Part shown: positions 53,801 to 60,540 of the stretch, piece after piece
Position numbering within the stretch: the stretch's first letter is position 1
How the letters are laid out: every line of letters starts with the position of its first letter
Assembly (NCBI RefSeq): GCF_002910915.1
Contig: NZ_NEUF01000009.1
Location: 1-64,000, forward strand
Reading direction: 5' to 3'
DNA from: Streptomyces sp. SM10
Lineage (GTDB): Bacteria; Actinomycetota; Actinomycetes; Streptomycetales; Streptomycetaceae
DNA length: 64,000 bases
Translations under genes and position numbers: made by a program
Notes under the pieces: generated by a model
Told to the model about the DNA's origin: nothing
The model's database searches: none
The model's input: only the letters and a program-made list of their open reading frames with translations

Positions 53801-55726
53801 GTGGACACGACCCTCCAGGACCCCTTGGTCGGGCAGCTGCTCGACGGCCGCTATCGCATCGATGCGCGGATCGCCGTCGGCGGTATGGCCACGGTCTACC
53901 GGGCCGTGGACACCCGGCTCGACCGTGTGCTCGCCCTCAAGGTGATGCACCCGGCGCTGGCGACCGACGCCGCGTTCGTCGAGCGCTTCATCCGCGAGGC
54001 CAAGTCCGTCGCCCGGCTCGCCCACCCCAATGTGGTGGGTGTCTTCGACCAGGGCGCCCAGGGCGCCTACGTGTACCTGGCGATGGAGTACGTCGCCGGG
54101 TGCACCCTGCGAGACGTCCTGCGCGAGCGGGGCGCACTGCAGCCCCGTGCCGCCCTGGACATCCTCGAACCGGTGCTGGCCGCCCTCGGCGCCGCCCACC
54201 GCGCGGGCTTCGTCCACCGGGACATGAAGCCGGAGAACGTTCTGATAGGGGACGACGGCCGGGTGAAGGTCGCCGACTTCGGGCTCGTACGGGCGGTGGG
54301 GACCGCGACGGACACCACCGGCTCGCTCCTGGGCACGGTCTCGTATCTCGCCCCGGAACAGATCGAGCAGGGCACGGCGGACACCCGGTCCGACGTGTAC
54401 GCCTGCGGTGTGGTGCTCTACGAGATGCTGACCGGCGGCAAGCCCCACGCCGGGGACACCGCCGCCCAGGTCATCTACCAGCACCTGAACCAGGACGTCC
54501 CGGCGCCGTCCGGTGCCGTTCCGGGCCTGGCCGCCGGGCTGGACGAGCTGGTGGCCGCGGCCACGGCACGGAATCCCGATCTGCGTCCGGCCGATGCGGT
54601 GGCGCTCCTCGCGCGGTCCCGTGAGATACGGGCGGATCTCACCGGGGAGCAGCTCGACGCGATGCCGCCGGGGGCCCTGGCGGAGGCGCACGACGCCGGC
54701 GAGGACCGTACGAGCGTGATCCCCCGGGTGATCCCGGCCGGCCAGGGCACCGCGCACCACACCAGCCGTCTGGAGATGCCGCCCCCGTCCGGACCCGGGG
54801 AGCCCGGGCGTGGGCGGCGCCGGTCCTTCGCGGGCCGGGGCCGTCGCGGGATGCTCGCCCTGGTCGTCGCCGTCCTGCTGGCGCTGGGGACCGGTGCGGG
54901 TGTCTGGTACATCAACTCCGGCCAGTTCACCCGGGTGCCCTCCCTCCTGGGCCAGAGCCAGAGCGCCGCCGAGCGGCGGCTCTCGGACGAGGGCCTCGAT
55001 CTGAAGGGGGTCGAGCGCGCCTACAGCGACACGGTGGAGCGCGGCGCGGTGATCAGCAGCGATCCCGGCTCCGGTGAGCGGATCCGTGGCAACGACGCGG
55101 TGAAGCTGGTGATCTCGCGCGGCCCGGAGATCGTGAAGGTGCCCGACGTCGAGGGGCTCGCCCTCGCCGACGCCCGGCGCGAGCTGAAGGAGACGGGCCT
55201 CGCGCCCGGGATGGTGACCCGGGAGTTCAGCGAGGAGATCGACCGGGGCAAGGTGATCCGTACGGATCCCCGCGTCGGCACCGAGCGCCGCCCGGACTCG
55301 GCGGTCGCCCTGGTGATCAGCAAGGGCAGCCCCGTCGACGTACCCGATGTCACCGGTCTCTCCGTCGAGGACGCCACGGCGGCCCTGGAGGGGGAGGGCC
55401 TCAGGGCGAAGGTGCTGACCGAGCGGGTCAGCTCCTCCGAGGCGGACGGCGACATCGCCCGGCAGACGCCCGGCAGCGGTGCGGAGGCCGCCGAGGGCGA
55501 CACCGTGGAGCTGACGGTCTCCAAGGGCCCGCGCATGCTCCCGGTCCCCGATGTCACGGGCAAGGACGTCGACGAGGCCCGCGGCGCACTGGAGGACGCG
55601 GGGTTCGAGGTCGAGGTGGACCGCCCGTTCCTCTCCTTCAGCGACACGGTCAAGAGCCAGTCGGTCGAGGGCGGCGAGAAGGCCCCGGAAGGCTCCACGA
55701 TCACCATCAGGACCAAGGCTCTGTAG
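53801..55726 (+). CDS. PASTA-domain Ser/Thr protein kinase (PknL/PknB type)
   Basis: 641 residues. Cytoplasmic Hanks-type kinase domain (about 18-280): glycine loop AVGGMATVYRA, K47, catalytic H139-R-D141, D159-F-G161, activation loop TTGSLLGTVSYLAPEQ. Juxtamembrane linker, membrane helix 351-370, then four extracellular PASTA repeats (about 378-641), which bind muropeptides or lipid II. Such kinases tie wall status to growth and division. Its place between an Rv2175c-like gene and aroG-like DAHP synthase matches M. tuberculosis pknL. A leaderless GTG start is set by the TAGACT box. Confidence 0.92.
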   Translation: MDTTLQDPLVGQLLDGRYRIDARIAVGGMATVYRAVDTRLDRVLALKVMHPALATDAAFVERFIREAKSVARLAHPNVVGVFDQGAQGAYVYLAMEYVAGCTLRDVLRERGALQPRAALDILEPVLAALGAAHRAGFVHRDMKPENVLIGDDGRVKVADFGLVRAVGTATDTTGSLLGTVSYLAPEQIEQGTADTRSDVYACGVVLYEMLTGGKPHAGDTAAQVIYQHLNQDVPAPSGAVPGLAAGLDELVAAATARNPDLRPADAVALLARSREIRADLTGEQLDAMPPGALAEAHDAGEDRTSVIPRVIPAGQGTAHHTSRLEMPPPSGPGEPGRGRRRSFAGRGRRGMLALVVAVLLALGTGAGVWYINSGQFTRVPSLLGQSQSAAERRLSDEGLDLKGVERAYSDTVERGAVISSDPGSGERIRGNDAVKLVISRGPEIVKVPDVEGLALADARRELKETGLAPGMVTREFSEEIDRGKVIRTDPRVGTERRPDSAVALVISKGSPVDVPDVTGLSVEDATAALEGEGLRAKVLTERVSSSEADGDIARQTPGSGAEAAEGDTVELTVSKGPRMLPVPDVTGKDVDEARGALEDAGFEVEVDRPFLSFSDTVKSQSVEGGEKAPEGSTITIRTKAL

Positions 55727-55748
55727 ATCAGGCAAGGACAGGCAGCAC

Positions 55749-56606
55749 ATGCGCAACCCCGTAGGCGGCCACGTCCCCGTGGCCGGTGGACTGGCCAAGG
55801 TCGGTCTCGGCTACGCGCGGGAGCTGGCGGCGGAGACCGTGCAGGTCTTCGTCGCCAACCCGCGCGGCTGGGCGACCCCGGCCGGCAATCCGGCGCAGGA
55901 CGAGCTGTTCCGCTCGGAGTGCGCGGCCGACGCGGTTCCGGCGTACGTCCACGCCCCGTACCTGATCAATTTCGGCTCGCACACCGAGGCCACGGTCGAG
56001 CGGTCGGTCCTGTCGCTGCGCCACTCGCTGCGCCGGGCGAGAGAGATCGGCGCCCTCGGCGTGGTGGTGCACACGGGCTCGGCGACCGGCGGACGCCCGC
56101 GCGAGGTGGCTCTCGCCCAGGTGCGTACGCACATGCTTCCGCTGCTGGACGAGCTGACCCATGACGACGATCCGTTCCTGCTGCTGGAGTCGACCGCCGG
56201 CCAGGGCTCCTCGCTCTGCTCGCGGACCTGGGACTTCGGCCCGTACTTCGAGGCCATGGACTCCCACCCCAAGCTGGGGATCTGCCTGGACACCTGCCAC
56301 ATCTACGCGGCGGGGCACGACCTGGCCGGCCCCTCCGGCATGCGCCAGACCCTGGATCTGCTGGTCGGGACGGTGGGCGAGGGGCGGCTGAAGCTGATCC
56401 ACGCCAATGACTCGAAGGACGTGGTGGGCGCCCACAAGGACCGGCACGAGAACATCGGCGCGGGTCATATCGGCGCCGAGCCGTTTGCCGAGCTGTTCTC
56501 GCATCCGGCGACCGAGGGGGTGCCGCTGATCATCGAGACGCCGGGCGGCAAGGAGGGGCACGCCGCGGACGTGGCACGGCTGAAGGAACTCCGGGACACC
56601 CGCTGA
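55749..56606 (+). CDS. Endonuclease IV-like (AP endonuclease family 2) protein
   Basis: 285 residues, xylose-isomerase-like TIM barrel. Metal ligands by motif: H in YVHAPYLINF, H in VVVHTGSATGG, E in LLLESTAGQG, D and H in GICLDTCHIYAAGHD, H in LIHANDSKD, D-x-H in KDRHENIGAGHIG and E in LIIETPGG. This is the full deoxyribonuclease IV set, so it probably incises abasic sites. ATG 55749 follows AAGGACAGG. It begins 22 bases after the kinase stop and may be co-transcribed with it. Confidence 0.88.
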   Translation: MRNPVGGHVPVAGGLAKVGLGYARELAAETVQVFVANPRGWATPAGNPAQDELFRSECAADAVPAYVHAPYLINFGSHTEATVERSVLSLRHSLRRAREIGALGVVVHTGSATGGRPREVALAQVRTHMLPLLDELTHDDDPFLLLESTAGQGSSLCSRTWDFGPYFEAMDSHPKLGICLDTCHIYAAGHDLAGPSGMRQTLDLLVGTVGEGRLKLIHANDSKDVVGAHKDRHENIGAGHIGAEPFAELFSHPATEGVPLIIETPGGKEGHAADVARLKELRDTR

Positions 56607-56618
56607 GACAGCGATGGA

Positions 56619-56635
56619 ATACCCCAGGGGGGTAT
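56619..56635. promoter_or_regulatory. CsoR-like copper operator before the DUF4396 gene
   Basis: ATACCCC-AGG-GGGGTAT: perfect 7-bp arms (56619-56625 and 56629-56635). GC-tract palindromes with TA flanks are the standard target of CsoR/RcnR-family metal-sensing repressors. It lies 50 bases before the ATG of a His-rich membrane protein. Confidence 0.7.
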
Positions 56636-56685
56636 GTGGTTACGGTGGATGTCAGGTAGCCGCGACAGAGCTCCGGGGGCTCCTC

Positions 56686-57174
56686 ATGCAGCACGACGCA
56701 CACCACGCGCACCAGGGACACCACAGCACGCACGGCGGGGGCTCGTCCTGGGCCATGGCCGCGCGGGCCACCCTGCACTGCCTCACCGGCTGCGCCATCG
56801 GCGAGATCCTCGGCATGGTGATCGGCACCGCGCTCGGCTGGGGCAACGTCCGGACGATGGTGCTCGCGATCGTCCTGGCCTTCTTCTTCGGCTACGCGCT
56901 GACCCTGCACTCGGTCCTGAGCTCCGGCATGGGCCTCCGCGCGGCCGTCAGGGTCGCGCTCGCCGCCGACACCGCCTCCATCGCCGTGATGGAGCTCATC
57001 GACAACGGGGTGATCGCGCTCTGGCCGGGAGCCATGGACGCCCACCTCTCGGACACGACGTTCTGGACCGTCCTGGCCATCGCGCTGGCGGCCGCCTTCG
57101 TCGTCACGACACCGGTCAACAAGTGGATGATCGGCCGCGGCAAGGGTCACGCGGTGGTGCACCGCCACCACTGA
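56686..57174 (+). CDS. DUF4396 family membrane protein with His-rich N-terminus
   Basis: 162 residues from ATG 56686. The first 18 residues hold nine histidines (HDAHHAHQGHHSTH), a likely metal-binding segment. Four membrane helices follow; HCLTGCAIGEILGMVIG contains a conserved His and Cys, and the C-terminus ends HAVVHRHH. DUF4396 proteins often occur with copper genes; with the CsoR-like operator upstream, a role in copper handling or efflux is the best inference. Upstream start GTG/ATG 56614 would overlap the operator and is rejected. Confidence 0.75.
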   Translation: MQHDAHHAHQGHHSTHGGGSSWAMAARATLHCLTGCAIGEILGMVIGTALGWGNVRTMVLAIVLAFFFGYALTLHSVLSSGMGLRAAVRVALAADTASIAVMELIDNGVIALWPGAMDAHLSDTTFWTVLAIALAAAFVVTTPVNKWMIGRGKGHAVVHRHH

Positions 57175-57191
57175 ACGACCACCCGGGGGCG

Positions 57192-57824
57192 TCAGAGTTC
57201 AGGACCGTCCCCGGGCTCCTCCTGGTAGGAGTAGCGCTGCTCGCTCCACGGGTCACCGATGTTGTGGTAGCCGCGCTCCTCCCAGAAACCGCGGCGGTCG
57301 GCCGTCATGTACTCGATGCCCCGGACCCACTTGGGCCCCTTCCAGGCATAGAGATGCGGTACGACCAGGCGCAGCGGGAATCCGTGTTCCGCGGTGAGCA
57401 GCTCGCCGTCCTTGTGGGTGGCGAACAGCGCCCGGTCCGACGCGAAGTCGGCCAGCCGCAGATTCGAGCTGAATCCGTATTCGGCCCAGACCATGACATG
57501 CGTGACGTGGGGTGCGGGCGGCGCCAGTTCCATGATCTCGCGGGCCGGGATTCCGCCCCATTCGGCACCGAGCATGCTGAATTTCGTCACGCAGTGGAGG
57601 TCCGCGACGACGGACGAGAAGGCGAGTGCCGAGAATTCCTGGTGATTCCAGCAGTGCTTGTCACCGTCGGCCGTGGCCCCGAAGACCCGGAACTCCCAGC
57701 GGTCCGGTTTGAACTTGGGCACGGGACCGTAATGGGTGACCGGCCAACCTCGCTGCAGCCGCTGACCCGGTGGAAGCCCGGACTGCTCTGCTGTGCCGCG
57801 TTTCCGGCTTTCCGGCTGACCCAT
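57192..57824 (-). CDS. Sulfite-oxidase-like molybdopterin oxidoreductase
   Basis: 210 residues, a single Moco domain. The molybdenum-ligating Cys is in DLHCVTKFSMLGAEWGG; THVMVWAEYGFSSNLRL and HGFPLRLVVPHLYAWKGPKWVRGIEY are typical of the sulfite oxidase/YedY fold. There is no Tat signal, heme or dimerisation domain, so it is a short cytoplasmic member of unknown substrate. ATG 57824 has GGAGG too close to be ideal. It is convergent with DUF4396, with only 17 bases between the stops. Confidence 0.82.
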   Translation of the reverse strand: MGQPESRKRGTAEQSGLPPGQRLQRGWPVTHYGPVPKFKPDRWEFRVFGATADGDKHCWNHQEFSALAFSSVVADLHCVTKFSMLGAEWGGIPAREIMELAPPAPHVTHVMVWAEYGFSSNLRLADFASDRALFATHKDGELLTAEHGFPLRLVVPHLYAWKGPKWVRGIEYMTADRRGFWEERGYHNIGDPWSEQRYSYQEEPGDGPEL

Positions 57825-57979
57825 GCCTCCATGGTGACAGACAGGTAGGGGTGGTCATGACCAGGGGAGAGCCGATTCGGGCAACTCGTACTAAGCATGC
57901 ACTTACTGGACGGCCGCGTGGCGCGATGCGAAGATGCGCGCAAACATGCCCAGTTCACCGGTTGGAAGGAGCCTCTGCG

Positions 57980-58459
57980 ATGCAGGGCGACCCCGAGGTC
58001 CTCGAGTTCCTGAACGAACAGCTGACCGCCGAATTGACTGCCATCAACCAGTACTTCCTGCACGCCAAGATGCAGGAGAACTTCGGCTGGACGAAGCTCG
58101 CGAAGTACACCCGGGCAGAATCGTTCGACGAGATGAAGCACGCGGAGATCCTCACCGACCGAATCCTGTTCCTGGACGGCCTGCCCAACTATCAGCGGCT
58201 CTTCCATGTGCGGGTCGGCCAGACGGTCACCGAGATGTTCCAGGCGGACCGGCAGGTCGAGGTGGAGGCGATCGACCGCCTCAGGCGGGGCATCGAGGTG
58301 ATGCGCGGCAAGGGCGACATCACGTCGGCGAACATCTTCGAATCCATCCTGGAGGACGAGGAGCACCACATCGACTATCTCGACACCCAGCTGGAGCTGG
58401 TCGAGAAGCTCGGTGAAGCGCTCTACATCGCCCAGGTGATCGAGCAGCCGGAGAGCTGA
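57980..58459 (+). CDS. bfr: Bacterioferritin
   Basis: 159 residues, the usual length. Four-helix bundle with ferroxidase residues in LTAELTAINQYF (E18), ESFDEMKHAE (E51, H54) and ILEDEEHHIDYLD (E127, H130); the Met of FDEMKH (M52) is the heme ligand. It stores iron as a 24-mer. ATG 57980 has GGAAGGAG at ideal distance. The convergent downstream gene encodes its ferredoxin partner. No clear iron box is seen upstream. Confidence 0.94.
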   Translation: MQGDPEVLEFLNEQLTAELTAINQYFLHAKMQENFGWTKLAKYTRAESFDEMKHAEILTDRILFLDGLPNYQRLFHVRVGQTVTEMFQADRQVEVEAIDRLRRGIEVMRGKGDITSANIFESILEDEEHHIDYLDTQLELVEKLGEALYIAQVIEQPES

Positions 58460-58507
58460 TCCGCAGACGGTCCCGGCACGGTTCCGCGACGGTCCGGCGC
58501 GCCCCTG

Positions 58508-58777
58508 TCAGGCGGCGTCGGAGAGCCTGACGACCGGTGCGGCACCGAGGCCCGCGGATGAACCGGCCGGGGCGGCCGCCGGCTCCGTACGCCCTTCGAC
58601 GAGCTCACGGCGCGGGCAGTCGCCGCGGCCGAGCAGCGCCTGGATCCTGCGGACGCAGCCGCCGCAGTCGGTGCCTGCCCTGCAGGCGGAGGCGATCTGG
58701 CGGGGCGTGCACGCTCCGCCGTCCGCATGCTTCTTGACCTGGTCCTCCGTGATGCCGAAGCAGGAGCAGACGTACAT
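58508..58777 (-). CDS. bfd: Bacterioferritin-associated ferredoxin
   Basis: 89 residues. The N-terminal [2Fe-2S] domain (about 1-55) has C4-x-C6 and C38-x2-C41. The rest is an Ala/Pro/Gly-rich extension. Bfd reduces bacterioferritin heme to release iron under starvation. ATG 58777 has GGGAGG eight bases upstream; GTG 58786 would overlap that site. The iron box at 58821-58839 lies in its promoter, consistent with repression when iron is plentiful. Confidence 0.88.
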   Translation of the reverse strand: MYVCSCFGITEDQVKKHADGGACTPRQIASACRAGTDCGGCVRRIQALLGRGDCPRRELVEGRTEPAAAPAGSSAGLGAAPVVRLSDAA

Positions 58778-58820
58778 GCGGTTCACCTCCCGAGGATCGA
58801 TCGCTGCGCCGTCCCGAACT

Positions 58821-58839
58821 TTCGGTGAGGCTAACCTAA
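58821..58839. promoter_or_regulatory. Iron box (DmdR/IdeR operator) of bfd
   Basis: TTCGGTGAGGCTAACCTAA matches the 19-bp Streptomyces iron box TTAGGTTAGGCTCACCTAA at 16 positions. It ends 44-62 bases before the bfd start and covers a possible -10 (TAGCCT on the minus strand, 58833-58828). Confidence 0.8.
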
Positions 58840-58875
58840 CCTTACCCAAGACGTCGAGCACAGAAAAGCCCCGGT

Positions 58876-58920
58876 ACGCCCGTGGGGCACGGATCACATC
58901 GATCCGTGCCCCACGGGCGT
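58876..58920 (-). terminator. 20-bp perfect hairpin after the DAHP synthase gene
   Basis: Arms 58876-58895 and 58901-58920 are exact reverse complements, loop ACATC. It lies 15 bases beyond the stop of the DAHP synthase gene. Confidence 0.85.
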
Positions 58921-58935
58921 CACCACGGGTGATCC

Positions 58936-60288
58936 TTACTGGTCGCGGTACATCTCGGCGACGAGGAAGGCCAGGTCGAGGGACTGGCTGCGGTTGAGGC
59001 GCGGGTCGCAGGCGGTCTCGTAACGCTGGTGCAGATCGTCCACGAAGATCTCGTGGCCACCGCCGACGCACTCGGTGACGTCGTCACCGGTGAGCTCGAC
59101 GTGGATGCCGCCGGGGTGCGTCCCGAGCTGCTTGTGCACCTCGAAGAAGCCCTTGACCTCGTCCAGGACGTCGTCGAAGCGGCGCGTCTTGTGGCCGGAC
59201 GCGGCCTCGAAGGTGTTTCCGTGCATCGGGTCGGTGACCCAGACCACCTGCGCGCCGGAGGCGGTGACCTTCTCGACCAGCTCGGGGAGCTTGTCGCGGA
59301 CCTTGTCGGCGCCCATGCGGACGATGAAGGTCAGCCGGCCGGGCTCGCGCTCGGGGTCGAGGCGGTCGACGTAGCCGAGCGCCTCGTCGACGGTGGTCGT
59401 CGGGCCGAGCTTGATCCCGATGGGGTTGCGGATCTTCGAGGCGAACTCGATGTGCGCGCCGTCCATCTGCCGGGTGCGCTCGCCGACCCAGACCATGTGG
59501 CCCGAGGTGTCGTAGAGCTGACCCGTGCGCGAGTCGGTGCGGGTGAGCGAGGACTCGTAGTCGAGCAGCAGCGCCTCGTGGGAGGCGTAGAACTCGACGG
59601 CCTTGAACTCGGCCGGGTCCGTGCCGCACGCCTTCATGAAGTTCAGGGCGTTGTCGATCTCGCGGGCCAGCGCCTCGTAGCGCTGCCCGGACGGCGAGGA
59701 CCTCACGAAGTCCTGGTTCCAGGCGTGCACCTGGCGCAGGTCGGCATAGCCACCGGTGGTGAAGGCACGGACCAGGTTCAGCGTGGAGGCGGACGCGTGG
59801 TACATCCGCTTCAGCCGCTCGGGGTCCGGGACGCGGGAGGCCTCGGTGAATTCGAAGCCGTTGACGGAGTCGCCGCGGTAGGTCGGCAGGGTCACGCCGT
59901 CGCGGGTCTCGGTCGGCTTGGAGCGCGGCTTCGAGTACTGCCCGGCGATACGGCCGATCTTGACGACCGGCACGGAGGCCGCGTACGTCAGGACGGCGCT
60001 CATCTGCAGCAGCGTCTTCAGCTTGGCCCGGATGTGCTCGGCGGACACGGCGTCGAAGGCCTCGGCGCAGTCACCGCCCTGCAGCAGGAACGCCTCGCCC
60101 TTGGCGACGGCTCCCAGGCGGGCGCGCAGCTGGTCGCACTCGCCGGCGAAGACGAGCGGAGGATACGACTCGAGGTCCGCGAGTACGTCGCGCAGAGCCT
60201 CGGCATCGGGGTACTCGGGCTGCTGCGCCGCGGGAAGGTCTCGCCAGGTGTTGCCACCGGCGACGGAGGTATTGGCGTTCACGGTCAC
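58936..60288 (-). CDS. Class II 3-deoxy-7-phosphoheptulonate (DAHP) synthase
   Basis: 450 residues. It condenses PEP and erythrose 4-phosphate, the first step of the shikimate pathway. Class II motifs: LLQGGDCAEAF, KIGRIAGQYSKPRSKPTE, LLDYESSLTRTDSRTG, GHMVWVGERTRQMDGAH, NPIGIKLGP, WVTDPMHGNT, GGIHVELTGDDVTEC. It corresponds to M. tuberculosis AroG. GTG 60288 gives the usual N-terminus (MTVNA); a TAATGT box seven bases upstream implies a leaderless mRNA. It is divergent from the trp leader, so two aromatic-pathway genes share a 99-base intergenic region. Confidence 0.94.
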   Translation of the reverse strand: MTVNANTSVAGGNTWRDLPAAQQPEYPDAEALRDVLADLESYPPLVFAGECDQLRARLGAVAKGEAFLLQGGDCAEAFDAVSAEHIRAKLKTLLQMSAVLTYAASVPVVKIGRIAGQYSKPRSKPTETRDGVTLPTYRGDSVNGFEFTEASRVPDPERLKRMYHASASTLNLVRAFTTGGYADLRQVHAWNQDFVRSSPSGQRYEALAREIDNALNFMKACGTDPAEFKAVEFYASHEALLLDYESSLTRTDSRTGQLYDTSGHMVWVGERTRQMDGAHIEFASKIRNPIGIKLGPTTTVDEALGYVDRLDPEREPGRLTFIVRMGADKVRDKLPELVEKVTASGAQVVWVTDPMHGNTFEAASGHKTRRFDDVLDEVKGFFEVHKQLGTHPGGIHVELTGDDVTECVGGGHEIFVDDLHQRYETACDPRLNRSQSLDLAFLVAEMYRDQ

Positions 60289-60295
60289 CTTGACA

Positions 60296-60301
60296 ACATT
60301 A
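60296..60301 (-). promoter_or_regulatory. -10 box TAATGT of the DAHP synthase gene (leaderless)
   Basis: On the minus strand TAATGT, seven bases, then GTG 60288. No Shine-Dalgarno at suitable distance. Confidence 0.45.
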
Positions 60302-60374
60302 CGGGGTCGGCGGGGCCGTCCCATCCGCCCGCTCAGCAAATGAGACGCGCGCTCGTTTGTGGCCCCCCTTGCGC

Positions 60375-60380
60375 TAGGGT
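60375..60380 (+). promoter_or_regulatory. -10 box TAGGGT of the trp leader (leaderless leader peptide)
   Basis: TAGGGT, seven bases, then the leader-peptide ATG 60388, with no ribosome binding site between. Confidence 0.6.
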
Positions 60381-60387
60381 TCGTGGC

Positions 60388-60444
60388 ATGTTCGCGCAGA
60401 CGATCCAGAACTGGTGGTGGACCGCTCATCCGGCGGCCCGCTGA
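60388..60444 (+). CDS. trpL: trp leader peptide
   Basis: 18 codons: MFAQTIQNWWWTAHPAAR. Three consecutive Trp codons (TGG, 60412-60420) stand in the middle. Ribosome stalling there at low charged tRNA-Trp would prevent the downstream terminator from forming. It ends 24 bases before the attenuator hairpin and 97 bases before trpE(G). Its ATG lies at the probable transcription start. Confidence 0.88.
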   Translation: MFAQTIQNWWWTAHPAAR

Positions 60445-60467
60445 TTCATCGCGCGTACAGACTTCGC

Positions 60468-60492
60468 GAAGGCCGCCCGAGGGGCGGCCTTC
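60468..60492 (+). terminator. trp attenuator hairpin
   Basis: 11-bp perfect stem, arms 60468-60478 (GAAGGCCGCCC) and 60482-60492, loop GAG, followed by TCTGCGTT. The upstream GCGGCCCGC (60433-60441), within the leader-peptide 3' end, can pair with part of the right arm or left arm and may form the alternative structure. Confidence 0.8.
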
Positions 60493-60540
60493 TCTGCGTT
60501 CCGGCGCCGGGAGCCGTTCCTCCCCCAGGAAGGAACGCCC

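Noticed and set aside
57889..57905. TAAGCATGCACTTA region upstream of bfr as an iron box
   Set aside because: The ends are inverted (TAAG/CTTA) but the centre does not match the iron-box core AGGCT.
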